64,000 nt of DNA from CAZYMF01 sp964648215 (GTDB lineage: Bacteria; Desulfobacterota; Binatia; HRBIN30; JACQVA1). This document shows, in pieces, positions 7,126 to 15,730 of the stretch. Below the pieces are notes generated by a model. It was not told the origin of the DNA. It saw only the letters and a program-made list of their open reading frames with translations, and ran no database searches. How positions within the stretch are numbered: the first letter of the stretch is position 1; each line of letters begins with the position of its first letter. The stretch spans positions 1 through 64,000 of the forward strand of contig CAZYMF010000004.1 in NCBI GenBank assembly GCA_964648215.1, read 5' to 3'. A program made the position numbers and the translations under genes.

Positions 7126-9372
7126 TCACGTCTTGAAATCAACGTAAATCGGCGACGACCACGCGCGCTCCTCCGCCGGCGCCAGGCAGTCGTCGTTGAA
7201 CGGGGTACGGTAGTCGCCGTAGCAGGGGTTGACCTTCACGCACTCGCCGCGCTCGTTGTACTCGCAGCGCAGGTTGCCGGCGTCGACGGCCGGGGTCGGC
7301 TCCTGGACGGCGCGAACGTAGTAGACCGCGTTGCGCCCGCCGGCGACGAAGTCGGGGTCGTCGAACTCCACCGTGCACCCCGCCTGGTCGGGGGCACAGT
7401 CGAAGCGCTTCCACGGGTCCTCGATCAGCTTGCGCACGGGCTCGCCGGCTTTCTCCTGCGGCCGGATGCGCACGATCTCGATGCGCGTGATGTGGTAGCG
7501 CTCGTCGCTCGGGTTGTAGCACTCGCCGCGGCAGAGATACTGCAGCCGCTGCTGGCCGAGCGCGTCGAGGGCGTAGTCGGGGCAGCCGGGCTTCTGCTTG
7601 AACGACCCGACCGCGCGCACGCGGAAGTGTGGCGCCTGGTTCATCGCGGTCTCCGTGCCCATCGGCACCGAGCCGCCGGGACCGTTGAGCATGTCGAACC
7701 ACAGCAGAATGCGCGGGCCGCTGGTGCCGTAGACGTCGCGGTGCTTCAGCGCCGACCAGATCGAGCCGCGGTCGCGTCCCGTCGAGTGCACCGCCACCAG
7801 GCCGCCGGTCATGAAGAACGAGGCCTGCCGCTCGGTGTAGACCATCTGGAACACCTGCAGCTTGCTGTGATCGGGATCGAACGCCACCGACTCCGGCGCG
7901 GGCTCCTGCGGCGGGCCGGCGAAGCGCCGGTACCAGGTCGCGTCCTTGGGCCCGGCGGTCTCCGTCATCCAGTGGCGGCCGAACTCCTTGTAGCCGGTGC
8001 CCGGGCGGGCGGTGTGGTTGTCGCTCGAGGCGATGAAGCCGAGGTGGAAGCGCTGCGGCGCGGCCGGGTTGTCGAAGTTGCTGATGGCCAGGATGTACTG
8101 CGCCGAGTTGCCCGGTCGCAGGTTGAACGAGGGCAGGAAGCAGTCGCGGCACTGGCCGCAGTCCTTCCAGTCCTCGACCGTGGCGCCGGGCACCGTCAGA
8201 TGGCCGGCGACGCCGGCGGCGAGGTAGTTGGCCTGCGCCTCGCGCACGCGCTGGTCGCACTCCGCGGCGGGGATGTCGCCGCAGCGCGAGCGAATGATCT
8301 CGCCGGCGCGCCAGCAGCAGGGCTCGAAGTCCTTGGTCGGCTCGGGGCAGACGGCGTTGCCGTCGGCGTCCCACTTCACCGCGCGCCAGTCGCGGTACTC
8401 CTCCGAGTTGCCGTGGCCGGAGTAGATCTCGATGAGGATCTGCTTCTGCGGATCGTTCTGCGCCGCCGTGAGCTGCTTGTCGAAGGTGGTGCCGGGGGGG
8501 GTGTAGAAACCCCAGGTGGTGCCGTGCGGGATGACGATGGTGTCGAAGCCCCACTGGGACAGCTTCTCGTAGAGCTCCTGAGGCGTGTTGGCGGACTCGC
8601 TGCAATCGATCGGCAGCTTGCGCGTGTCGACGCCCTTCGGGCATACGGGCGTGTCGCGCAGCTCCCGGGTGTAGACGCCGAAGTCGAGATAGCGCTGGCG
8701 GTGGGCGAAGTCGAGCAGCGGGAACTCGATGCGCTGCCACAGCGGCGGCGGCGTGCGCAGCGCGCCGATCAGCCGCATGTTGAGAGCGCTGATCGGCCGC
8801 TTGGGCACCTTGTCCTCGGCGGTGTCGAGGAAGATCACGTTCTTGTGGCCGTAGTGATCCTTCGGCGTCTGGCCCACCTGGGTCCACTCCCAGCCGAGGA
8901 AGGCGACGATGTCGGGGTTCTTGGGGTCGCCGGCGACGGCGTTGCACTGGCGGATGGTCTCCTTGGTTTCCTGCCAGTGGCGCGGCGTGACCGCCTCGGC
9001 GTGATCGTTGATGCTCCAGAAGTCGAGGCCGGAGCAGAAGCGGGCGAAGTCGCAGGCGTCGGCGGGGGGATGCGCCCCTTCACCTTGCAGCATCGGCAGG
9101 CTGCGCAAGAAGGCGTCGGCGGAGAAGGTGGTGTGCACGTGGAGATCGCCGAAGAGGATCTGCTCGGTGGCGCCGGTCTCGGCGGTGGCGCCGAGATGCG
9201 CGACCGCCTGCTTCTGCCGCTCGCCGCGCGCGGCCACGGCGGCTGCGGGCACGGGCGAGCGTGTCACCACGCCCGGGCCTTCGTGGCGCCCGCCGCGCAG
9301 CGCCAGCAGCAGCGCCACCGGGACCAGGATCACCACGGCGAGCACGAACAGAACGACACGTTTGACGGTCAT
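7126..9372 (-). CDS. DUF3604 domain protein, membrane-anchored
   Basis: A 748-residue protein with one N-terminal membrane segment (RVVLFVLAVVILVPVALLL) and a large exported domain. It carries DUF3604 hallmarks: FGDLHVHTTFSADA near residue 85, DFWSINDHAE near 130 and VAFLGWEWTQ near 170. The His/Asp pattern resembles PHP-type metallohydrolases, so hydrolysis of a phosphoester or similar bond is possible; the family has no settled function. Many Cys residues fit an extracytoplasmic location. The ATG at 9372 is chosen over an upstream frame because a G-rich Shine-Dalgarno (seven Gs) precedes it by 4-5 bases. Confidence 0.85.
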   Translation of the reverse strand: MTVKRVVLFVLAVVILVPVALLLALRGGRHEGPGVVTRSPVPAAAVAARGERQKQAVAHLGATAETGATEQILFGDLHVHTTFSADAFLRSLPMLQGEGAHPPADACDFARFCSGLDFWSINDHAEAVTPRHWQETKETIRQCNAVAGDPKNPDIVAFLGWEWTQVGQTPKDHYGHKNVIFLDTAEDKVPKRPISALNMRLIGALRTPPPLWQRIEFPLLDFAHRQRYLDFGVYTRELRDTPVCPKGVDTRKLPIDCSESANTPQELYEKLSQWGFDTIVIPHGTTWGFYTPPGTTFDKQLTAAQNDPQKQILIEIYSGHGNSEEYRDWRAVKWDADGNAVCPEPTKDFEPCCWRAGEIIRSRCGDIPAAECDQRVREAQANYLAAGVAGHLTVPGATVEDWKDCGQCRDCFLPSFNLRPGNSAQYILAISNFDNPAAPQRFHLGFIASSDNHTARPGTGYKEFGRHWMTETAGPKDATWYRRFAGPPQEPAPESVAFDPDHSKLQVFQMVYTERQASFFMTGGLVAVHSTGRDRGSIWSALKHRDVYGTSGPRILLWFDMLNGPGGSVPMGTETAMNQAPHFRVRAVGSFKQKPGCPDYALDALGQQRLQYLCRGECYNPSDERYHITRIEIVRIRPQEKAGEPVRKLIEDPWKRFDCAPDQAGCTVEFDDPDFVAGGRNAVYYVRAVQEPTPAVDAGNLRCEYNERGECVKVNPCYGDYRTPFNDDCLAPAEERAWSSPIYVDFKT

Positions 9373-9397
9373 CGATCCCCCCCTTCGCGTGCGGCGC

Positions 9398-9427
9398 AGC
9401 ATGCAACATTCGTATTTGCACTGTCAA
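9398..9427 (-). promoter_or_regulatory. Candidate promoter of the DUF3604 gene
   Basis: On the minus strand there is a perfect -35 TTGACA (9427-9422), an 18-base spacer and a weak -10 CATGCT (9403-9398), 25 bases before the ATG. The -35 match and its position support it; the -10 is poor. Confidence 0.4.
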
Positions 9428-9435
9428 TGCAAGGA

Positions 9436-9475
9436 AGTGAGTCACTGAATCAGTGAATCACTGAGTCATTGCCTC
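9436..9475. repeat. ACTGAATC-type palindromic repeat, copy 1 of this spacer
   Basis: A run of AGTGA, GTCACT, GAATCA and CTGAGTCA words with 7-base palindromic arms, upstream of the DUF3604 gene. It has the same word set as 905-935, 9562-9605 and 63312-63353. Confidence 0.55.
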
Positions 9476-9513
9476 GGAGAAATGAGCCCAAAGGCAGATC
9501 TACAGTAGGATGA

Positions 9514-9552
9514 CTCCCAAACGTGGGTGGCACCGGGCTCCGTCCGGTGCTC
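9514..9552. terminator. Two tandem hairpins downstream of the AmpG-like gene
   Basis: CCCA/TGGG arms around AACG (9516-9527) are followed by GCACCGG (9530-9536) and CCGGTGC (9544-9550) with a 7-base loop. On the minus strand they lie after the AmpG-like gene stop. There is no T-run, so intrinsic termination is uncertain. Confidence 0.35.
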
Positions 9553-9561
9553 CGACACTCC

Positions 9562-9605
9562 GAATCACTGATTCAGTGATTCAGTGATTCAGTGATTCAG
9601 TTCTT
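9562..9605. repeat. Octamer tandem repeat GATTCAGT x4
   Basis: Four perfect tandem copies of GATTCAGT occupy 9570-9601 and are preceded by GAATCACT. The stop codon and last codons (LNH) of the AmpG-like carrier lie inside the repeat. Confidence 0.85.
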
Positions 9606-10779
9606 CTTCGTGGATCCACCCCTTCACCCACGGCAGCAGGCCGAAGGCGGGGAGGGCGAGCAGGAAGGTGAGCGCGAAGTAGTTGCCGTAGCCGAGGCGC
9701 GCGGCGCCCCAGCCGCTGACGCCGCCGGCCAGCGAGCGGGTGAAGCCGAAGATCGCCGACAGCAGCGCGTACTCGGTGGCCGCCTGGCGCTTGTCGCAGA
9801 TGTGCATGAGGAAGGCGAGGAAGGCGGCGGTGCCGAGGCCGCCGGTGAAGCTCTCCAGCAGCGAGGCGCTGTAGATGCCGATCCGGCCGGCGTCGGCGTA
9901 GGCGACGGCGGCGTAGCCGAGGTTGGAGCAGGCCTGCAGCAGGCCGAGGGCCCACAGGCCGCGAAAGATGCCCCAACGCGTGGTCAGCACGCCGCCGGCA
10001 AGCGCGCCGGCGATGCTGGCGAGGACGCCGAAGGTGGTCGACACCAGGCCGATCTCCGCCACCGTCAGGCCGCGGTCGACCCAGAACGGCTTGACCATCG
10101 GCCCCATGCTGCTGTCGCCGAGCTTGTAGGTGAGGACGAAGAGAAAGATCAGCGGTGCTCCCGGGCGCTGCAGCCAGGCGAGCAGCGGGGCGAACCAGCT
10201 ACCTTGGGCCGATTCGCCTTGAAAGGCCGGCCGCGGGCTGCGCCAGGCGGCGGCGGCGAGCAGGGCGCAGATGGCGGCCGCCACCCAGAAGACCACCCGC
10301 CAGCCGAGCGTCCCGGCCAGAATCACCAGGCCGCCGCCGCCGAGGATCAGCGCCACCCGGTAGGCGGAGACACGCACACCGTTGGCGACGCCTTCCTCGC
10401 CGGGCGCCAGCAGGCCGATGGTGTAGGCGTCGATGGCGATGTCCTGCGTCGCCGAGGCGGTGGTCAGGGCGAGCAGCAGCGCCCACAGCCAGAACGTCGG
10501 CCGGCCGGGATCGAGCAGCGGTAGCACCACCAGCAGCGCGGACATCGACAGCAGCGCCGCCGTGATCCAGTGGCGCCGCTCGCCGAAGCGGTCGACCAGC
10601 GGCGCCCACAGCACCTTCAGCGTCCACGGCAGGCCGAGCAGGCTGAGCAGCCCGATGTCGACCAGCGACACGCCGTGAACGCGGAAGTAGACGGGCAGGT
10701 TGTCGACCGCGATGCCGAAGGGGAACCCCTCGGCGAAGTAGAGAACCGAGACCCAAAAGAGCTTCCGCCGTAGCTCCAT
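9589..10779 (-). CDS. AmpG-like MFS permease
   Basis: A 396-residue MFS carrier with about 12 helices. Features that recall AmpG/PAT-type permeases are the start LFWVSVLYFAEGFPFG, the LPWTLKVLWAPLVDRFG loop and the ATQDIAIDAYTIGLL segment in helix 4. AmpG imports anhydro-muropeptides for cell-wall recycling. Family resemblance supports import of a large solute or a muropeptide, but no amp or nag recycling gene is adjacent. The ATG at 10779 begins the family-typical N-terminus. The last three residues come from the octamer repeat, so the native C-terminus may have been altered. Confidence 0.85.
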   Translation of the reverse strand: MELRRKLFWVSVLYFAEGFPFGIAVDNLPVYFRVHGVSLVDIGLLSLLGLPWTLKVLWAPLVDRFGERRHWITAALLSMSALLVVLPLLDPGRPTFWLWALLLALTTASATQDIAIDAYTIGLLAPGEEGVANGVRVSAYRVALILGGGGLVILAGTLGWRVVFWVAAAICALLAAAAWRSPRPAFQGESAQGSWFAPLLAWLQRPGAPLIFLFVLTYKLGDSSMGPMVKPFWVDRGLTVAEIGLVSTTFGVLASIAGALAGGVLTTRWGIFRGLWALGLLQACSNLGYAAVAYADAGRIGIYSASLLESFTGGLGTAAFLAFLMHICDKRQAATEYALLSAIFGFTRSLAGGVSGWGAARLGYGNYFALTFLLALPAFGLLPWVKGWIHEEELNH

Positions 10780-10867
10780 CCACCCCGCCGTCGTCCGGAT
10801 CGTCGCGCCGCCGACAGTCGCTGGAGGTTGTCGATAAATGGCTTGCGGGGAAAGCGCAAGCGAATCG

Positions 10868-10920
10868 GGGCGGGGGATGGGAGACGGGAGAGCGGAAGAT
10901 GGGCGATGGGAGGGACGGCC
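10868..10920. repeat. G-rich simple repeat (GATGGGAGA-like words)
   Basis: Degenerate GATGGGAG, GACGGGAG and GATGGGCG words stand in tandem between the CBS gene stop and the AmpG-like gene. No coding signal is seen. Confidence 0.45.
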
Positions 10921-10938
10921 TACCGACCGCTTCTCGGG

Positions 10939-11424
10939 TCAGGGCTCGCGCACTCGTTCGTCGGCGATCAGGCGCACCAGGTCCATCGTGCTGATGATAC
11001 CGCGCACGCTCTTGCCCTCGGTGACGATGACACGGTGGTGGTGCTGGCCGACGAGGAGGGCGGCAACCTCTTTGACGGGGGTGTCCGGAGCCACGGTGGG
11101 CGGCTCCGTCACCATGATGTCGCGGACGACGCGACCGGCGAGCTCGGCCGGGGACACCGACCTCGTCGCCTTCGGGGCCACCTCTGCCGGGGCGAACTCG
11201 TCGAGCTCGACCCCGTCGTTGATCAACCCCGCCAGCGCGCGATCCAGGCTCAGGCAGCGGACGAAGTCCGAGCGCGACACGACGCCCACCAGCTCTCCCG
11301 CCGTGAGCACCGGCGCGCCCATGATCCGGCGCGAGATCAACAGGTCGGCGAGGTCGCTGAGCGGCATACTCGGCGGCACGGCGACGATGTGGGGTTGCAT
11401 CACGTCACGGGCGAGGAGAGTCAT
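10939..11424 (-). CDS. Two-CBS-domain protein
   Basis: A 161-residue protein made only of a CBS pair (Bateman module). The first repeat is about residues 8-60 (VMQPHIVAVPPSMPL to GELVGVVSRSD) and the second about 95-155 (IMVTEPPTVAPDTPVKEVA to VRGIISTMDLVRLI). Such modules bind adenosine nucleotides and regulate a partner. The ATG at 11424 is chosen because the first CBS motif begins within 10 residues; the frame upstream has no domain. It is divergent from the methyltransferase gene, and no partner is identifiable nearby. Confidence 0.88.
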   Translation of the reverse strand: MTLLARDVMQPHIVAVPPSMPLSDLADLLISRRIMGAPVLTAGELVGVVSRSDFVRCLSLDRALAGLINDGVELDEFAPAEVAPKATRSVSPAELAGRVVRDIMVTEPPTVAPDTPVKEVAALLVGQHHHRVIVTEGKSVRGIISTMDLVRLIADERVREP

Positions 11425-11555
11425 CGATTCACCGGATAGCAGGCGCGTCCGGGCGGAACAACATACCCGCCGACTGGCCCGATGCCCGGCGGTGGTGCTA
11501 CGAACGGTCACCGGCGGCCGTCGCGGCCGGCACGGGAGCAGAGGCAGGAGCCGCT

Positions 11556-12347
11556 ATGAAGGAACAGACGTATTACCGCGATCACTGGATCGAGGTCGCG
11601 CCCGAGCGCGTCGATGTCTACGAGGAGATGTTTCGCTGGCGGCCGCAGATGGAGCCGCTGCTCCTGCCCGCCGCTCTCGCCCCGGGGCAGCACGTCGTGG
11701 ACTATGGCTGCGGCCCGGGGATGCTCGCCCTCGAGCTGGCGCGCCGGGTCGGCACGGCGGGACACGTCCACGGCGTCGACCTGAACGAGGTCTTCCTCGA
11801 CCGGGCGCGGCAGCACGCCGCGGCGGAAGGCTTCGCCGACCGGGTCAGCTTTCATCGCATCGTCGAGGATCGGGTGCCGCTGGCCGACGCCTCGGTGGAC
11901 CGGGTGATCTGCAAGAACGTGCTGGAGTACGTCGGCGACGTGACGGCGACGCTGTCCGACTTCCGCCGCGTGCTGCGGCCCGGCGGCCTGGTGCACGCCA
12001 TCGACAGCGACTGGGGCATGCTCGCCGTCGAGCCGATCGGTCCCGAGCGTCTGGGCGAGCTCTTCCGGGCCGCCAGCATCGCCTATCGCACGCCGCTGAT
12101 CGGCCGCAAGCTGTACGGTTTCATGCGCGCGGCCGGCTTTCGTGAAGTCAAGGTCAAGATCCTGGCGACGGCGGACACGCAGGGCTTCCTCGCCCCGGTG
12201 GTCTTGAACATGGCCACCTACGCGCGCGAGTCCGGCCGCCTCGAGCCGTCCTGGGTGGATGCGCTGCTGGAAGATCTGCAGCGGGCGATGGCCGACGGCA
12301 CCTACCTGCTGGTGCTGCCGCAGTTTCTGGTCACGGGCGCCGCCTGA
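11556..12347 (+). CDS. Class I SAM-dependent methyltransferase
   Basis: 263 residues. Motif I is VVDYGCGPGMLALELA (about 48-63), followed by an acidic strand-2 end (GVDLNEVFLD) and VLRPGGLVHAIDSD at motif III. The fold is that of UbiE/COQ5-like small-molecule methyltransferases; the substrate cannot be read. Its stop is 25 bases before the next small membrane gene, which has a GAGGAGG ribosome site, so the two are probably co-transcribed. Confidence 0.85.
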   Translation: MKEQTYYRDHWIEVAPERVDVYEEMFRWRPQMEPLLLPAALAPGQHVVDYGCGPGMLALELARRVGTAGHVHGVDLNEVFLDRARQHAAAEGFADRVSFHRIVEDRVPLADASVDRVICKNVLEYVGDVTATLSDFRRVLRPGGLVHAIDSDWGMLAVEPIGPERLGELFRAASIAYRTPLIGRKLYGFMRAAGFREVKVKILATADTQGFLAPVVLNMATYARESGRLEPSWVDALLEDLQRAMADGTYLLVLPQFLVTGAA

Positions 12348-12372
12348 CCGGCGCGAGAGAGAGGAGGAGGCA

Positions 12373-12777
12373 ATGAAGCGGTTGTCGATCCTGATGGTTG
12401 TCGTGGGGGTGACGATGATTGCGTTCCTGCCGTTCGCCTTCTCGGTGTGGCCGGCGGGTTTCCAGTGGGGACACCCGGGAGGGCACCCGGCCTACGAGCG
12501 TATGATCGTCGCCATCTACGTGTCGCTCGGCATCTGCCTGATCCTCGGCGCCCGCGACCCGCTGCGCAACGTGATCATCATCGACTTCACGATCATCTCC
12601 AGCCTGCTCCACGGCGGGGTGATGACCTACGATGCCATCGCGCAGCATCACGAGCTGACGCACCTCGTCGGCGACGTGCCCTTGCTGTTCGGTCTGGCGG
12701 CGCTGTTCCTCTATCTGCATCCGAAACGGTTGGCGAAGATGCCGCCGCCCGCCGACGCCGGCTCCGGACCGCTCTGA
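12373..12777 (+). CDS. Small four-helix membrane protein (DUF6632-like)
   Basis: 134 residues with about four hydrophobic segments (ILMVVVGVTMIAFLPFAF, VAIYVSLGICLIL, IIIDFTIISSLLHGGVM and VPLLFGLAALFLYL). A short YERMIVAIYVSLGI motif and HLVGDVP resemble the uncharacterised DUF6632 group, from memory and not checked. The start is firm: GAGGAGG lies 5-11 bases before the ATG. It follows the methyltransferase closely and precedes stt3 by 70 bases. Function unknown. Confidence 0.75.
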   Translation: MKRLSILMVVVGVTMIAFLPFAFSVWPAGFQWGHPGGHPAYERMIVAIYVSLGICLILGARDPLRNVIIIDFTIISSLLHGGVMTYDAIAQHHELTHLVGDVPLLFGLAALFLYLHPKRLAKMPPPADAGSGPL

Positions 12778-12847
12778 CGGTGGGCATGCCGCGCCGGCGC
12801 CGTCCGCGGATTGCAGCGTCCGCGGATTTCTGCTGACAAGCACGGAG

Positions 12848-15730
12848 ATGGAGAAGCTGGCGCGCTGGGCGCTCGTGCTGCTGGCGATGGCGGTCGTGCT
12901 GTGGGTGCGCACGCGGCCGCTCGCCCTGCCGATCACCGACGATTGGGCCGATCAACTCCTGCGGCGGCAGCTCGCCTACCGTATCGTTCAGGACGATCGG
13001 CACCGGGGTCGCGCGGCATCTCCGGCGCAGGTGGAACGGGAGGTGCAGTCCTGGATCGACGACCATGCCGAGCGCTTCGACGCGCAGCGTGCGGCCGCGT
13101 CGGAGAGTCTGCGCTCGCGCCTGCGCCACGTCGGGCCCGACGGCCGCGAGCACGTATTCCTCGGCGACGTCGACAGCTACCAATGGCTGCGCGCCGCGCG
13201 CAATTATCTCGATCACGGCACCACCTGCGACGCCGTCGTCGACGGCGAGTGCCGCGACACCCTGGCCGACGCGCCGGTGGGCGCGCGCATGATCTACAAC
13301 CGCTCGCTGCACATTGCCGCCATCGTCGCCGTGCACGAGGTGATCACCTTCTTCCATCCCGGCTATCCGCTGTCGTCGAGCTCGTTCTGGGTGCCCGTGC
13401 TCGTCGGGGTGCTCGGCGTGCTGCCCGCCTTCGGCCTCGGCTGGCGCCTGGGCGGCAACGCGGGCGGCTTTTGCGCCGCGCTGCTGGTGGGGCTCGACTC
13501 GTCGCTGTTGACGCGCAGCATCGGCAGCGACAACGACGTGTGGAACGTCGTCCTGCCCTTGTTCCTGTTCTGGGCCGCGGTCGAGGCGCTGGCGGCCGGG
13601 AACCGGTGGCGTCGGATCGGCTTCGCCGTTCTCGCCGGCGTGTTCGCCGGCCTGCACGCGGCGACGTGGCGCGGATGGATCTTCGGCTACGTCGTGTTGC
13701 TGGCCGGCCTTGCCGGGACGCTGCTGTTCCACGCTCTGCGCCTGGCGTGGCAGCGGTGGCGTGGCGTTGCCGGGGCGGCAACCGCGGTCCGCGACGTTGC
13801 CGTCGTGCTCGCCGTCTTCTACGTCAGCGCGGGGGTCTTCACCACGCTTGCCGGCGCGCCGCAGTCCTATCTCGACTTGCCGTTGCGCCTGCTGGGTGGC
13901 GGCGTCGCCGAGGCCGCCGCGCCGCCACCCAGCGCGGTCGACCTGTGGCCGAGCGCGCTGGCCACCGTTGCCGAGCTGGTGACGCCGAATCTGGGCAACA
14001 TCGCCGATAGCAAGGGAGGCAAGCTCGCGCTCTTCGGTGCTCTGCTCGGGCTGTTGCTGTTGCTGCAACCGGAGGCGTGGTGGCGCCGACGCGGTCCCTG
14101 GCGCGACGCCTACGCGTCTGTCCTGGTGGCTGGCGTTGCCGCGGACGCGGTGCTGCTGTTCGCGGCGCCGTCGACCCGGTTCGCCGTCCTGGCTCTGGTG
14201 GTGGCGCCTTTGCTCGCGACCGTGCTGCTGCGGCTGGTCGATCCTGACGCAGAGAGCGAGCGCGCCAACGCGGCGCTCCTGATCGCGGTGTGGTTCCTAG
14301 CCGCCTTCTCTCTCAGCTTCGGCGCCGTGCGCTTTCTACTGCTGCTCGGCCCGCCCTTCGGTCTCGTGCTCGGAGGAGCGGCCGGTCGTCTGCAACGAGC
14401 GATCGCATCGGGCGCGCGCCGGCCGGCCGTTGCCGGGGCCGCGGTGCTCGCCGCCACCCTTCCGTTCGTGCTGCCACCCCTCTGGGGCGGCTACCGCGTC
14501 GCGCGCGCCTACGTTCCCAAGATCAGCGATGCCTGGTGGGGCACGCTGACCAACATCCGTGATCACTCGGCGCCCGATGCCATCGTCGATGCGCTGTGGG
14601 ACTACGGCTACTGGGTGAAGTACGTGGCGCAGCGCCGCGTCAGCTGCGACGGCGGCACGCTGTCGACGCACGTGCACCACTGGTTCGGTCGCGCGCTGGT
14701 GACGCCGAGCGAGACCGAGAGCATCGGCCTGCTGCGCATGCTCAACTGCGGCTCCGACGCCACGCCGCACCCGGAGGGAGCCGAGGGAGCGTACGGCAAG
14801 ATCGTCGCCAAGCTGCACGACCCGATCGCCGCCGCCGCGCTGGTGACCGAGCTCGCCAGCCTCGACGAGAACGCGGCGCGCGTGGCGCTGGCGGCAAAAG
14901 GCTTCACGGCCGCGGAGCAGGCAAACGTGCTGCGCTCCACCCACTGCCGGCCGCCGGAGTCGTTTCTGCTTCTCACCACCGAGCAGCTCGCCACGGCGAC
15001 GACGTGGATGCAGTTCGGCCGCTGGGATCTTGCCAAGGCGTACGTGGCGCAGGTGGCGCCTTACACACCGCAGCAAGAGCTGGTGCCGGAGCTGAGGAAA
15101 CGCTTCGGCTACAGCGAGGAGAAGGCAACTTCGCTCTACACGCAGGCGCGCCAACTGCGCTCGCGGAAGGAACGCGAGAACTTCGCCGGACCGTCGGCGT
15201 GGTATCTGACGACGCAATGGGTACCCTGCCGCAGCGAGGCCGGCGGCAAGATGGTCTGCCCGCTGGGAATGACGGACAAGCAGACGGGGGACGTCCTCGA
15301 GGCCTTCGTCTACGATCCGGCCGCGCCCGAGCGCAGCCGACTGCGGGTGCGGCACGCGCCCGGCGGCGCTCTCGCCGCCGGCGTCACGGAGGAAACCCCG
15401 GCGGCGCTGTTGCTGGCCGACGCCGGGGGCGAGCGGGGCGTCACCCTGGGGCCGGCGACCGTGGCCCGGTTCGGCGCCCTGGTCGACGTTCCGAATCACC
15501 GGGTGCTGGTCGGCAGCCCGTTTCTGCTGCGCTCCACCTTCGTGCAGTTGATGTATCTCGATGGCCGCTACGCTCACCGCTACCAGAAGTTCGACGAGCG
15601 CGTCGCCTACAACGGCGAGCGCATCGAGGTGTGGCGGGTGAGGTGGGGAGTCACGGATCGGACCGATCGGACCGATCCGACTGATCGGACGGATCGGTCC
15701 GATCGGTCCGATGCCCCGCCCCCCGGCTGA
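12848..15730 (+). CDS. stt3: STT3/AglB/PglB-type oligosaccharyltransferase (GT66)
   Basis: A 960-residue GT-C enzyme expected to transfer a lipid-linked oligosaccharide to Asn on the periplasmic side. GT66 hallmarks appear in order. A first acidic motif, D107-V-D109, lies in GDVDSYQWLRAARN, and a second, D228-N-D230, precedes VWNVVLPLFLFW. The EL5 motif is T373-V-A-E376 (family TIxE/SVSE). The signature L583-W-D-Y-G587 replaces the usual WWDYG. A WMQFGRWDLAKAY segment near 720-732 may carry the second sequon-binding element. About 12 membrane segments occupy residues 5-500 and a large soluble domain follows. The last 20 or so residues (DRT/DRS units) come from a palindromic repeat shared with the convergent gene. 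At 960 residues it is longer than Campylobacter PglB (about 713). Confidence 0.92.
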   Translation: MEKLARWALVLLAMAVVLWVRTRPLALPITDDWADQLLRRQLAYRIVQDDRHRGRAASPAQVEREVQSWIDDHAERFDAQRAAASESLRSRLRHVGPDGREHVFLGDVDSYQWLRAARNYLDHGTTCDAVVDGECRDTLADAPVGARMIYNRSLHIAAIVAVHEVITFFHPGYPLSSSSFWVPVLVGVLGVLPAFGLGWRLGGNAGGFCAALLVGLDSSLLTRSIGSDNDVWNVVLPLFLFWAAVEALAAGNRWRRIGFAVLAGVFAGLHAATWRGWIFGYVVLLAGLAGTLLFHALRLAWQRWRGVAGAATAVRDVAVVLAVFYVSAGVFTTLAGAPQSYLDLPLRLLGGGVAEAAAPPPSAVDLWPSALATVAELVTPNLGNIADSKGGKLALFGALLGLLLLLQPEAWWRRRGPWRDAYASVLVAGVAADAVLLFAAPSTRFAVLALVVAPLLATVLLRLVDPDAESERANAALLIAVWFLAAFSLSFGAVRFLLLLGPPFGLVLGGAAGRLQRAIASGARRPAVAGAAVLAATLPFVLPPLWGGYRVARAYVPKISDAWWGTLTNIRDHSAPDAIVDALWDYGYWVKYVAQRRVSCDGGTLSTHVHHWFGRALVTPSETESIGLLRMLNCGSDATPHPEGAEGAYGKIVAKLHDPIAAAALVTELASLDENAARVALAAKGFTAAEQANVLRSTHCRPPESFLLLTTEQLATATTWMQFGRWDLAKAYVAQVAPYTPQQELVPELRKRFGYSEEKATSLYTQARQLRSRKERENFAGPSAWYLTTQWVPCRSEAGGKMVCPLGMTDKQTGDVLEAFVYDPAAPERSRLRVRHAPGGALAAGVTEETPAALLLADAGGERGVTLGPATVARFGALVDVPNHRVLVGSPFLLRSTFVQLMYLDGRYAHRYQKFDERVAYNGERIEVWRVRWGVTDRTDRTDPTDRTDRSDRSDAPPPG
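15651..15716. repeat. Palindromic TCGGACCGA repeat inside overlapping gene ends
   Basis: Words CGGACCGAT and ATCGGTCCG are arranged so that the whole block of about 60 bases is close to its own reverse complement. It encodes Asp-Arg-Thr/Ser repeats at the C-termini of two convergent genes, STT3 on the plus strand and the MurG-like protein on the minus strand. It could also form a strong bidirectional hairpin. Confidence 0.85.

Noticed and set aside
9562..9605. CRISPR-like array from tandem octamers
   Set aside because: Units are 8 bases with no spacers, and there are no cas genes.
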